Source: Enchytraeus crypticus | Taxonomy: Eukaryota; Annelida; Clitellata; Enchytraeida; Enchytraeidae | Assembly: GCA_905160935.1 (NCBI GenBank) | Contig: CAJHZI010000296.1 | Location: 310,001-374,000, forward strand | Length of the DNA: 64,000 bases | Direction of reading: 5' to 3' | In this document: one piece after another, positions 1 through 10,370 of the stretch | How the letters are laid out: every line of letters starts with the position of its first letter | Position numbering within the stretch: position 1 is the first letter of the stretch | The notes under the pieces: generated by a model | What the model was told of the DNA's origin: nothing | The model's database searches: none | Seen by the model: only the letters and a program-made list of their open reading frames with translations | Program-made: the position numbers and the translations under genes

Positions 1-340
1 CTCTGCCAATGAGATAGAGAATGCCGGAATCTGAAGGTAGGTGTGGAGCTCAATTGGCGCCAAAGAAACAATAACATTGCCATAGTAAATAGAAATTGGT
101 GTTTCCATTAGGGTATTTCCGGAGGTCTTACTCGAAAAAAGTAAACCCACATTGAAGTGAAATGATTATTATTTTTAACAACGAAAGCTTATATAGCATT
201 GTCATGGCCGAACTCGGTCTTCGAGACTACTTTACAGGAAGAGTTCAATTGTAATCACGAGCTAAATAACAATTACATTTAAATTAATATCTAAAATACT
301 AAAAATTTCTACATATGAGCGGAACTTTACGCTATCAAGC
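1..340. other. Unannotated AT-rich sequence
   Basis: No coding region or recognisable repeat was seen before the DNA transposon that begins near 348. Confidence 0.4.
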
Positions 341-347
341 AAATGAT

Positions 348-1320
348 CAACGGATCCAGGAATTTTTTAAGGGTGGGACCTGAAATTTCTTTTTTGAGAG
401 TGTACATTTCTTGCTTTCTTCGGGATATGTGACGCAACCAGACAAATTTCTATGGGGGGCTCAAAATTTGTTCACTACTGCGTTCGGCTCATAGACTGAG
501 TGTATACCCGTACCTTACCGCCCCCCCCCCACCCTCCGCTCATACGCGTCAGCGGAAAACCTAAAATCCTACATTTGTTTGGAAAAGTAGGTTAATTTTT
601 CACCGCTGATGAAACTCTGCGGATCTCGACGAATTGCAAAAGTGACCTGATTTTGGCGGTGGGGTGGGGGCTTAAGCCCCTTCCAGCCAAGTCTGTTTGC
701 ACCACTGCTACGGGACAAAGTTCATATTTTTTTACTTGCATCCTTTTTTCCTCTAATGCTGTAGTTATGCATTGGTTAAGGTGAAAATTGAGAGCTAGTG
801 AAACGGTTAACATTGGTTTGGACCCCTTTCCATTACACAGTGCTCCTAGTATATCCTAGAAAAAAATCGAACTATTGGAACTGAGTTCCCTGTCGTAACC
901 CCCCGGGCTCCCCTAACAACTGCCATTACTAACGTATTTTCACATCGAAATTGCCATAGAAACAAAGAAAATATACCCTGTCTTACCCCGCACCTCCCGC
1001 CCCCCTAGCCACCTCCATTACTAACATATTTTCACATCGAAATTGCAATAGAAACAATGAAAATATACCCTGTCTTCCCCCCCCCTAACCACTGCCATTA
1101 CTAACATATTTTCACATCGAAATTGCCATAGAATTAATGAAAATATACCCTGTCTTACCCCCCCCCCCGGTCCCCCCCGTCCCCCCCAACCACCTCCTTT
1201 TCTAACATATTTTCACATCGAAATTGCCATAGAAATAATGAAAATATAGTTTTAAAATTTTTATTGGCGGACCTAAGGGGGGGGGCCCGGGCCCCCTGGG
1301 CCCCCCTGGATCCGCCACTG
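348..1320. mobile_element. Probable non-autonomous DNA transposon with C/G-run interior
   Basis: The right edge near 1307-1320 reads, on the minus strand, cagtggcggatccagg followed by G/C runs. The left edge near 350-361 reads acggatccagg in the plus orientation. Together they look like degenerate terminal inverted repeats of about 11-16 bp. The interior has no transposase ORF. It holds long C and G runs (521-531, 1150-1190, 1277-1306) and a roughly 90-bp unit repeated about four times (890-1250, core 'attttcacatcgaaattgc'). Termini of the type 'cagtggcggatccag' occur in several animal DNA transposons. Assignment to a superfamily is not possible from this copy, and no target-site duplication could be fixed with certainty. 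Confidence 0.5.
890..1250. repeat. ~90-bp tandem repeat, about 4 copies, separated by poly-C runs
   Basis: The core 'cacatcgaaattgccatag' followed by 'aatgaaaatataccctgtctt' (split here) recurs near 943, 1034, 1107 and 1217. Variable cytosine runs separate the copies. The repeat lies inside the DNA transposon. Confidence 0.8.
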
Positions 1321-1394
1321 CAATTCACCTCAGTGCTTCAATCGAAGAACTAGATCTTACTCTAAGCACTGGATGCTACAAAAAGACTTTTGTA

Positions 1395-1520
1395 AGAAAA
1401 ATAATAACAATTAGAGTGCTACAGTTATCAATGACAACATCGAGCATAATTGGTCAAAATCAAGCCGGCGAGCAAAAACAAAGTCAAAACGGTGCAAATT
1501 CCAAAATCAAGAAAATCAGT
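1395..1520 (-). mobile_element. CR1-like LINE 3' tail fragment
   Basis: On the minus strand this is the same 3' terminal sequence as at 25680-25800, 27366-27495 and 32042-32165. It runs from 'tttggactgatttt' through 'gccggcttgattttg' and 'gatgttgtcattg' to 'gtagcactctaattgttatt'. No coding part is attached to this copy. Confidence 0.6.
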
Positions 1521-1910
1521 CCAAATTTATTATAATAATGTGTTTTGATCATAGAATAAAGAATTATATAAATTGTAGGTTGAAAGGTCCATTGCATGTA
1601 TTTCCTCTATAATATAGCAACAAATTGTTGCAATAGTGCTCGATGTTCTATTCCTTTTATGAGATTTTTTGGGAAACTTTTCTTGTCTGTGTCCTTTGTT
1701 TACGTTAGAAACAGAACTTCATTCAAAATTTGCACTTAAATTTAAAATGATCTCAAACTCAGAAATTAGAAATTCCTCTTACTGATAATTTGTAAGTGTA
1801 ACTTTTAAATTGTTGTATAGACAAAACATACATTTCATATGATATTCGTTGAAATGGTTATCATACACTGTACCTTAAACTATTAATTTACCTGACATGT
1901 AAATAATGAA
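1521..1910. other. AT-rich stretch without recognised features
   Basis: Nothing beyond simple AT-rich sequence was seen between the LINE tail and the SINE. Confidence 0.4.
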
Positions 1911-2155
1911 TGTCTTGATAGCCTAGGGGTAACGTCATGAAGTTTTAAATGACAAATCCTGAGGTGAACTGAAACCTCGTGGGTTCGAATCCCAGCCGCG
2001 CCGATCTGAGAGTATAATCTCGGACATTCACTGGACTGGTTACACGGAAATGGAATAAATTGCCTAACGGTTTAAACATGTGGTATTAAAAAGTGATAGA
2101 TATCAACATAGTTGATCATTTCACTATAATGCGTATTACTTTTTTTTGACAGTTA
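1911..2155 (+). mobile_element. tRNA-derived SINE, family B (full-length copy)
   Basis: The head carries a box-A-like 'tagcctaggggtaacg' and a perfect box B, 'ggttcgaatcc', near 1983-1993. The body contains 'gacattcactggactggtt' and 'cggtttaaacatgtggta'. The 3' part can fold into an imperfect hairpin around 'gatatcaacatagttgatc', and the copy ends in a T-run. Related copies are at 16081-16325, 29293-29450 and 33421-33569. Polymerase III transcription from the internal boxes is inferred from the motif. Confidence 0.7.
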
Positions 2156-2159
2156 TGCC

Positions 2160-2644
2160 AAGTAAGAAGAGTAATTAACTTCGAAGACCGAGTAATAGCA
2201 GGCTGCATCACTTTAATCAAGTGAGACATACAAGTTTGTCCAGGGATGGTGATGGACTTATAGGTTAACGAAGCTGTTTTGTAAATGATACGCTCTTTAA
2301 TCTTTAGCCAGTGCAAAGACTTCAAAATAGGCGTAACATGTGAGTAAGAAGGGTAAAGGGCTTCCTTGTAGGAGAGCAACTCCACCACCCTTAGCACCAG
2401 ATATCCTAGAGTCTCGATTTGCAATAAACATATCATAACCTGGAGGAAGAATAGACATCAGTTCAGAAGGAGTGGTTATAGAGGATAGCCAAGTTTCACT
2501 GATAGCAAAACAGTCGAACTTGTGAGTCTCAGCCAAATCATGCAAAGCAATGATATGGTCTGAGTTAGAGAGGGATCGGATGTTAAGAGAGCAAAGAGAA
2601 AAATTGCTTCGAAGAGAATTAACTGGAATTCTCGATCGAAACAT
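2160..2644 (-). mobile_element. Internally deleted CR1-like LINE (endonuclease start joined to RT C-terminal end)
   Basis: Reading leftward from 2644, about 80 codons encode the start of an AP-endonuclease-like domain. Visible motifs are 'CSLNIRSL' with its catalytic-type Asn, 'ISETWLSS' with the catalytic Glu, and 'GGGVALL'. Near 2350-2375 the sequence jumps directly to 'SHVTPILKSLHWLK', which normally lies at the far C-terminal side of the reverse transcriptase (compare 26096-26380). All central RT motifs are missing. The 3' side stops near 2160 at 'RSSKLITL', next to a SINE. This is a deletion derivative that cannot be autonomous. CR1/L2-type assignment comes from the protein motifs. Confidence 0.7.
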
Positions 2645-3091
2645 GCTTACAAAACTGGCAAATCAGTAATTGTAAACAATGCAGAAAGTACAATATAAAT
2701 TACAATATAGTTATACACAAATTACCCAAAAAATACAAATATGCAATAATTAACTAACGATCAAAACATAAACACTATAACTTTAACAATTTAAACACTA
2801 AAAGCAATATAAAATAACGTGTAACGGATCAACTATAACGGTAAAATAACGGTCAAAACTGCAAATTGATTTTTCAACAAAATAACCATATAACAGATTA
2901 ACAATATAACATAGAACTATGAACTAAGTTAAAAGTACGCCAATCAACTTAATCAAGTCTAAAACTATTCACTCAAGACGCTAAATTTCATTAAAATTCT
3001 ATTTATTTATTATAAATCAATAAATAGCTGGTATTATTTATGATAATGCAACTGTACATAAATAAATAAAGATAGATAAACCTAGACATAG
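2645..3091. other. AT-rich stretch
   Basis: No gene was seen. There are short imperfect 'ataacggt/aacaatata' echoes but no clear array. Confidence 0.4.
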
Positions 3092-3535
3092 GTAAAGATA
3101 GTGAACACCTTGGTTTGGACCACGCTAAATTTGTATGGATGTGAAGCATGGACCTTAAGGATGGAAGATATTAAGAAACTAGAGGCATTGGAAATGTGGA
3201 TTTGGAGAAGAATGGCAGGATTAGCTGGACTCAAAAGGTTACAAATGAGGAAGTTCTGAAGAGACTTGGTACAGAAAGACAGTTGATAAATGTATTAAGA
3301 AATAGGAAAAAGAGTAGGATAGCACATACTTAAGGTGGAGAGTCTATTGAAAGAGGTCATAGAAGGTAGAATGGAATGAAGAAGAGGCAGAGGCAGGCCG
3401 AGATTAGGTATATTAGATGATTTTAAGACCCACTCAAATGTGGACATGAAGAGGAAAGCGAAAGACAGAGAATTAAGAGTGGAGGCGCTATATACCAAGG
3501 ATCTGCCAGTAGGCAGTGCACTAAGAGAGATATAC
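3092..3535 (+). mobile_element. RTE-like LINE, 3' end fragment with broken reading frame
   Basis: The plus-strand sequence parallels the C-terminal part of the LINE at 8795-10370. It has the W-rich '(L)YGCEAWTL' type segment, then 'KLEALEMWIWRRM', 'NEEVL', the 'RGRGRPRLG' region, and the terminal 'ctgccagtaggcagtgcac'. Frameshifts and stops are scattered through it, so it is a relic. It carries only the 3' end, as expected of a 5'-truncated LINE insertion. Its orientation is opposite to the 8.8-kb copy. Confidence 0.75.
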
Positions 3536-3798
3536 ACAAATATTAATACAAATTTATATTCCTAAATATAATTCAATTTTGAACCATTCTAATTGTGAGT
3601 ATTTGAAATATTGAATAAAAAATAATAAAAATGTAATTTAAAAAATAATTTAATAATAATAATAATTTAATTTAATTTTTAATAATTTAATTTTTAATTT
3701 AATATAAATATTTAGCAGTTTCTGTTTCGTTATGTTCACATTTAGAATATATTATTTTAGTATAATAGGCATGTTCTTTTTAATTGTTTATGTTGCAG
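3536..3798. other. AT-rich stretch upstream of the membrane-protein gene
   Basis: The sequence is very AT-rich (taat/aattt runs at 3620-3710). A possible splice acceptor, 'tgttgcag', at 3791-3798 would join an unseen upstream 5'UTR exon to the first coding exon. Confidence 0.35.
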
Positions 3799-3836
3799 AC
3801 TGAAGCAACAAGGGAATCTTTTAAAACACATCAGAG

Positions 3837-6800
3837 ATGCTGCGATACTACATTTGCTTCTTTGTCAGTGCCTTTTTAGGTAGAGTTTCTCTGTTAAATT
3901 GAAACTTTTGTAAAGCCTATATTTGTAAATGGTTCTGGTGTTACATTTAAGTAAGTTAAGTCAGTTAGTATTTTTGCATTATCTTATTTCAAATTAGCAA
4001 TTATGTATTGAGTCGTAAGTTGATAACCTAGTTAATAACTTAATGATAATGACTTGATTGAGCATACACTGATAACCTATTTGATAAATATAAATTGCAA
4101 ACTTGACCTTAATTGCACTTATATTTCTTGTTTTAGTAACGACCTATCTCTCCATAGAGCAACTAACAGATGCGTTGGCTGAGAAAGAAAGATTCAGGAG
4201 CAAGCACACGATTGTTTTCGGTCGAAACTACAGCAAGGATGACTCGTCTGCAAGAGTTGGTGGAAATCAAACACATCGCAAGCGTCGAGATGTTCTTGAA
4301 ATGATGAAAGAGCTGTCTCGTCATGAAGCTGCCCTCGGATCTCAAATGGACCCCATTAGACAAAGACTTATAGAACTTATGGAGCTGCAGAAGAAAACTA
4401 GCGGCGAATACAACAACTCGCGAGTGCTGACTCGAGTACGAAAGGATAGAAAGGAGAAGAAGGAGATACTGGCGCGTCTGGAGAGGAAAATGTTTATAAA
4501 CGAAAGGGCTCATAAGATATTGGAGTCGAGTGTTAACGACAGTCTGACTCCTGTGCCGATATTAATGTATGGAACTAAGAATCCTGTTGTTGGAACAGCT
4601 AATGTTTCCAATGACTCTGTTAGCTCCAGCACGAGATCACCCAGTCTTGTCCTGAGCTCGGAGCGTTTGAGACGCAGGAAAAAGAGATTTATGGCAGCAG
4701 AATTTGACCTTAATGCTCTGAAAACGATGTATGTCACAGTAAAAACTACAACTCCTGGTCCTTCTACTAGTACTATTGAAATGGTAATGCTCTACTTTTT
4801 TGTCCCTTTTAATTTAAATTCAATGAACTAGTTTAATTTGCCCTTTAATTTAAATATGTTCTATATGTTCTGCTCTAGATCTAGCACAAACAGATCTAGA
4901 TACTCTAGATCTGTTAGTGCAGATTTCAAATATAATGCTTGATCCATCATTGAAATTCTTTCAAAACTGATCCTTACTGGAAATTTAGTTTTGGTTTTAT
5001 TTATGCATCACAGAACATTTAATTTGTTTAACTAAAATACCAATTTATTTATTGTTTAATGTAGTTTAGCTGGTAATTGTGATTTTATGTGCTAGAAGTG
5101 TCCAGTAATATATAATAATATGTATACAGTTCTATTATTTCTGTACAAATATTATATTCAAGCACCATTATCGCAATCTCTCCATATTTACAATATCATT
5201 TACTAAATTTTATAATCCTATATGTGTATCTGCATGCTATACATTAATTTTTTATTGTATGCTATAATATTTGTAATGTTTATTTTTCTAGGTGGTCCTT
5301 GTGCGAGCCTTCAACTTTTTTGTAAGTATTTCATGATTTATCTGTTTCGTGATTCCTACCCTAGGCTTTATGTATTTATTCCAGTTGTAAATGCATATTG
5401 TCATATAATGCCTTATGTCGTAATTAACTGATTATTAATTGTTTTACTAATATGCCCATTATTAAAAACATTCTTTGTATATTAATATCGTACTATCCTC
5501 TGTCCAGTAAATTCTTCTTTGCAGATATATAATGCGATGCTATATTAACTTAGCAATAATTTTACATGAATCTGCAAAGTTACAAATTACTAAAATGTTG
5601 CAGTAGAAAAATCATTTGACTTAGGTCTATATAACGTCTTTAACATCATTATTGGATGTGGAAATGAAAGTGGAACCTCTATTATTAGTGTTTCAATTAT
5701 TTTCAATGCTGTTATAGTTAGTATTATACCGAAACTTTAAGTCCAATTATTGTAATTATTATTTTAATCAATTTTGTCATAATTATTGTTAATATTATTA
5801 ATTTTCTATTACTACAATTCTTATTTTGCAAAAAAGCCAATGCTGTGGAGTGTTTGGATCGCAGAACAATCAGTTTAATACCTCATGCATTGAAGATCTT
5901 ATTAAAGATAATAAATAATAGCATTTTTATTAATTTTTTCAGTCGAATGCAGAAATGATACTGAGCAAGACGCAATTTGGTTTTAGGAAAGGATGCGGCA
6001 CAAGAGAAGCAATAAGGCTAATGCAAAAGAAGCTTAGAATATGGAAATGACGTTTTTGTGAGTGCTTTGTGAACTTTGAGAAAGCCTTTGACAGGATTGA
6101 TTGGATAACGATGGTGCACCATTGACTGGAGAGATAGAAGACTAATTTTAAACTTGTATATGAAGCAAAGAGCAGTAATCAAAATCCAACAATACTGAAT
6201 TACCGTAAATGATAGCTGACAGCCACCCAAATAGACTTGTTGTTTACGAGTAAACTGCTGGAAGAAACAGGTAGAGTGCGAAGCCTGTCGTCCCTTCATT
6301 TAATTGAGATGATTAGGAATCGCGCTCTCTCTATTGCACTAGTTTGGGACTCTAAAAGTGATTGTAGAACTTTAGCACTGTCTAGGATTTCTGATTACGG
6401 CTGAGTTTAAGGTCGGTACACTATTGGTATGGCCTTTGGACCAAAATGACAAAGCTTTATCTACGGATACCTCGGAAGAAGTGGAACACTTGAGAAAAAT
6501 GGCGTCTTACAGCTGCCTTGTTCCCATCGCTGAGGTCAAGAAAGCTGAAGGCGTGATATGGGAAGCAAGTCAAATTCCAAGACCACCTCTGCTCACCGGT
6601 AGACTGGCTTGCTTCTACTTCGAATCTGGCAAAGCTTTGTTGATAACGACGCACCATATTATTATAATGATTATTATACGTATATTCTAATCTAATATAG
6701 TTGTAAACAAGATAAATTAGATAATAATTATTATACGTATATTCTATTCTATTATAGTTTTCTATGCTGTTTGTATTGCAGTACCTATGGTTTACGTCGT

Positions 6801-7982
6801 GTAAGATCTACTGGAAGGCGTGGAGTGTTAGAACTTGGATATGGTACGAGGGTTTAGTGGACCATCATGTACGTGACTCTTACAACTGTTGCTGCCTCAT
6901 CTACAACTGCATCTGGTTCAACATCTTCACCTGGTGGTTCTGCTGGATGTGCACTCTCTACAAGCTGTCCATCAAAGCTCGCTACCTCTACATCAGGCGC
7001 AAGATACTTAGCAAGATTGACGAGAAGATACTCTGCAGGGACACAGGTAGGTTGTGTTCAAGTTAATACTCTGCAGGGCCATGGGTAGGTTGTGTTCAAG
7101 TTAATACTCTGCAGGGACACAGGTAGGTTGTGTTCAAGTTATTACTCTGCAGGGACACAGGTAGGTTGTGTTTAAGTTAATACTCTGCAGGTACATGGTA
7201 GGTTGTGTTCATGTTAATACTCTGCAGGGACACAGGTAGGTTGTGTTTAAGTTAATACTCTGGAGGTACATGGGTAGGTTGTGTTCAAGTTAATACTCTG
7301 CATGGACACAGGTTGGTTGTGTTTAAGTTAATACTCTGCAGGTACATGGGTAGGTTGTGTTCAAGTTAATACTCTGCAGGGACACAGGTAGGTTGTGTTT
7401 AAGTTAATACTCTGCAGGTACATGGGTAGGTTGTATTCAAGTTAATACTCTGCATGGACATGGGTAGGTTGTGTTCAAGTTAATAGTCTGCAGTACATGG
7501 TTAGGTTGTGTTCAAGTTGTGTAACAGTCTGCTAATTTTACTTAAGAGATCTTCAGGTAAAAAACTGTTGAAATAATTTCGTCCTTTGGTTGCAGTTAAA
7601 ATATTGTTGGTATTCTGTATCAATCGGTGCTATTAAATTCTAATACAACATGGAAAATGTAAGTAAATGAAATCTTTATAACACCCAGATACTGTCAGAA
7701 AGATACAGCTAGAAATAGATCACGTAGCCTCCTGCCTTTATGCCTAGTGTGCTGAAAGCTTAGAAACTACACTTTCCAACAGCACTGAGTAAAATATGTG
7801 TGTACTTGTCTATAATTAGTTGGCTTTAAATAAGTACTTTGTGCATTGCAGAGTATCGAGATGTGGAGTTTGCCTTTAAGATGCTTGACATCGGTGCTCC
7901 AACCTACAAACAGTTTGAGTTGCTCATGGAAATTGCGGAATTGTCAGAAAAGAGTTTCCAGAAACAATATGGCTATAAATAA
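3837..7982 (+). CDS. Unrecognised single-chain membrane protein, five coding exons, 371 aa
   Basis: The exons are 3837-3879, 4137-4783, 5292-5321, 6782-7046 and 7852-7982. All have GT-AG borders and their phases join into one open frame of 372 codons. Residues 1-20 form a hydrophobic signal-like start (MLRYYICFFVSAFL). Residues 66-145 are charged and helical, possibly coiled coil. Furin-like basic sites lie at 62-65 (RKRR) and 193-198 (RRRKKR). N-glycosylation sequons occur at N58, N107, N148, N170 and N173. Residues 231-251 and 274-300 are hydrophobic and very rich in Trp and Cys (CCC at 276-278), followed by a basic stretch (RYLYIRRK) and an acidic C-terminal tail. Codons in exon 4 are strongly C-ending, which favours this frame over the overlapping Ser/Thr-rich one. 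I do not recognise the family. A secreted or ectodomain part anchored by one or two C-terminal membrane segments is inferred. AATAAA overlaps the stop codon. Confidence 0.65.
4884..4920. repeat. 17-bp inverted repeat, 3-nt loop (intron 2)
   Basis: The left arm is 4884-4900 and the right arm 4904-4920. They are complementary at 16 of 17 positions around the loop 'tac', with an AGATCTAGA core. The repeat lies about 100 bp past the exon 2 donor of the membrane-protein gene. No function is evident. Confidence 0.8.
5830..6194 (+). mobile_element. RTE-like LINE fragment inside intron 3
   Basis: This copy is similar to the 9,800-10,100 stretch of the minus-strand LINE. It includes 'cagaacaatcag', 'aaatgatactgagcaagacg' (the MILSKTQFGFRK region) and the 'FEKAFD' active-site neighbourhood. 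It is interrupted by an inserted AT-rich piece near 5915-5945 and by frameshifts. It is non-functional and lies between exons 3 and 4 of the membrane-protein gene, in the same orientation as that gene. Confidence 0.75.
7028..7519 (+). repeat. 38-bp minisatellite spanning the exon 4 / intron 4 border, ~13 copies
   Basis: The unit begins 'atactctgcagggacacag' and continues 'gtaggttgtgttcaagtta'. The first 19 bases of the first unit are the end of exon 4 (codons for ILCRDT plus one base). The next bases are its GT donor. About twelve further units, diverged by a few substitutions, fill the start of intron 4. Many repeat 'cag|gtaggt' or 'ggg|taggt'-type donor contexts. Confidence 0.9.
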
Positions 7983-8157
7983 ATCATTGTAATTCCGAGC
8001 ATACTATAATTTCTTGTTTGACTGAATTTCTTTCATTGTGTAAATTGTGATGTTTAAAGTACAATTCCTTAGTTTGATCAATGGACAGGAGTCTATAAGA
8101 TTTCCTGTAACTGAGTGAGTGCTGAGGCAATTTAATTCAAGAATTGCCATTAACCGC

Positions 8158-8650
8158 TATCATCCTGTCACTGCTATCATCCTGTCACTGCTATCAGCCT
8201 GTCACTGCTATCATCCTATCACTGCTATCATCCTGTCACTACTATCATCCTGTCACTGCTGTCATCCTATCACTGCTATCATCCTGTCACTGCTATCATC
8301 CTGTCACTGCTATCATCCACTGCTATAATCCTGTCACTGCTATAATCCTATCACTGCTATCTATCATCCTGTCACTTATATCATCCTGTCACTGCTATCA
8401 TCCTGTCACTGCTATCATCCTGTCACTGCTATAATCCTATCACTGCTATCTATCATCCTGTCACTTATATCATCTTGTCACTGCTATCATCTTGTCACTA
8501 CTATCAACCTGTCACTGCTATCATCCTGTCTCTGCTATCATCCTGTCACTGCTATAATCTTATCACTGCTATCATCCTGTCACTGCTATCATCTTGTCAC
8601 TGCTATCATCCTGTCATTTCTATCATCCTGTCACTGCTATAATCTTATCT
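8158..8650 (+). repeat. 17-bp minisatellite, ~29 copies
   Basis: The unit is 'tatcatcctgtcactgc' with small variants and a few 13-bp or 4-bp irregularities. It begins about 175 bp after the stop codon of the membrane-protein gene. Long open frames across it result only from the repeat. Confidence 0.9.
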
Positions 8651-8794
8651 ATAACTAGGTTACTTTGAAAAAATCACCTTGTATATTTTCTAATTCGTTG
8701 GAGGGGGCCACTTTGCTCTCAATAGTTGACTCTTACGGCAGGCATATATAATGTAAGATATCTCATAAATGTAAGGTATCTTCTTTAGATATTT

Positions 8795-10370
8795 TATCTA
8801 GACATCTATCTCTGTCTTAGTGCACTGCCTACTGGCAGGTCCATGGTACATAACGCCTCCACTCTTCTCTGTCTTCTGCCTTCCTCTTCATTTCCATATA
8901 TGAGTGGGTCTTTAAATCATCTAACATACCTAATCTCGGCCTGCCCCTGCCTCTTTTTCCTTCCATTCTACCTTCTATGATCTCTTTTAGTAGACCTTCC
9001 CCCCTTAGAATGTGTCCTATCCATCTCTTCTTCCTATTTCTTGATACATTTATCAACTCTCTATCTGTGCCAACTCTCTCCAGGACTTCCTCATTTGTAA
9101 CCTTTTGAGTCCAGCTAATCCTCTCCACTCTTCTCCAAATCCACATTTCCAATGCCTCCAGTTTCCTAATATCTTCCTTCTTTAAGGTCCATGTTTCACA
9201 TCCATGCAATAGCGTGGTCCAAACCAAAGTTTTCACTATCTTTATCTTTGTGTCTTTCTTTAGACTTTTTGTTAATAGTTCTTTTCTACTACCCAAGGCC
9301 GCTTTTGCTTGTGCAATCCTACTGCATATTTCTGTCTCACATTTCCCATCATCGGTTATAGTATGACCCAAATATTTGAAACTCCTTACCTGTTCCAATT
9401 TCGTACCATTTATTGTGATATTGACTTCACCTTTATTATTGGACACTCTCATAACCTTGGTCTTTTTTATATTAATCTTCATGCCATATCTTACGGCCGT
9501 ATCATTCAGCCTATCCATTATCTTCTGCAATCCAATCTCGCTGCCCGCTACCATTCCTTGGTCATCTGCAAATCGTACATCTTGTAACAAATTTCCTCCT
9601 ACTTTTATTCCTTCTTCCAAGTCTTCCATGGCTTCCTCCATCATTGCCTCAGCGTAAATGTTAAACAGCAGCGGCGAAATGCTACAACCTTGTCTTACTC
9701 CACGTCCTATTTCACCTTCTTCTGAGTATTCTTGTTGGATTTTGATTACTGCTCTTTGATTCCTGTACAAGTTCAAAATTAGTCTTCTATCTCTCCAGTC
9801 AATTCCTATTCTTTTTAAGATATTCATCATCGTTATCCAATCAATCGTGTCAAAGGCCTTCTCGAAGTCTACAAGGCATACAAAAACGTCATTTCCATAT
9901 TCTAAGCTTCTTTCGCAAAGAACCCGCATTACTCCTATTGCTTCTCTTGTGCCGCATCCTTTCCTAAAACCAAATTGTGTCTTGCTCAGTATCATCTCTG
10001 CTTTCCACTGAATGCGATTATTTACTATCTTTAATAAGATCTTCGATGCATGAGGTATTTAGCTGATTGTTCTGTAATCTGAACACTCCACAGCATTGGC
10101 TTTTTTTGGGAATTGGTATCATCACTGTCTTGGTATAGTCGTCTGGCCAAATACCTGTACTGTACACTTCCACACATACCTCCATTAACTTTTTGAGTGT
10201 TTCTTCTTCCAACATTTTAAAGAATTCTGCTGGAATTTCATCTATTCCGCCTGCCTTCCCCTTCTTCATACTGTTAATTGCAGAATAAATTTCCTCCTTC
10301 ATTAAATTGGGGCCCCTTTTATCGTCTTCTATGCTTCTATTTTAAAATCCTCTTGAACTGGTTTCCCAAA
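8795..10370 (-). mobile_element. RTE-like non-LTR retrotransposon, 5'-truncated, largest copy
   Basis: On the minus strand, 10302-10018 encodes the N-terminal part of the reverse transcriptase (GKAGGIDEIPAEFF, then IPIPKK). The frame is lost at a run of seven T (10101-10107 on plus), and the downstream frame has a TAA at 10061-10059. From 9995 to 8829 there are 388 uninterrupted codons. These contain palm motif A (VDFEKAFD), 'RQGCSISPLLFNIY', the catalytic 'FADD', and the C-terminal 'GCETWTLKKEDI', 'EALEMWIWRR' and 'RGRGRPRL' segments. No endonuclease domain is present, so the copy is 5'-truncated. RTE-clade placement follows from the C-terminal block and would need a tree. Sister fragments lie at 3092, 5830, 11277, 34430 and 62057. 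Confidence 0.85.
8829..10302 (-). pseudogene. Reverse transcriptase reading frame of the RTE-like LINE, broken
   Basis: Two open segments (10302-10018 and 9995-8829) belong to one protein. A frame change at a homopolymer and one nonsense codon separate them. The RT palm aspartates are preserved (VDFEKAFD and FADD). The frame ends at 'VPWTCQ' just before the conserved 3' terminal 'ctgcctactggcaggtcc' (minus-strand equivalent). Endonuclease codons are absent, so this is a dead copy despite its long frame. Confidence 0.8.

Noticed and set aside
1980..2000. tRNA gene suspected from a perfect box B
   Set aside because: It belongs to SINE family B, with a shared non-tRNA body in four copies.
6867..7088. 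Ser/Thr-rich 73-codon frame overlapping exon 4 of the membrane-protein gene
   Set aside because: It is an out-of-phase reading of exon 4. The chosen frame has C-ending codons and joins in phase to the exons on both sides.
8119..8434. Long frames rich in 'SCHCYHP' across 8.1-8.4 kb
   Set aside because: Produced entirely by the 17-bp minisatellite.
9309..9657. Plus-strand frames within 9.3-9.7 kb
   Set aside because: Antisense shadows of the RTE-like reverse transcriptase on the minus strand.
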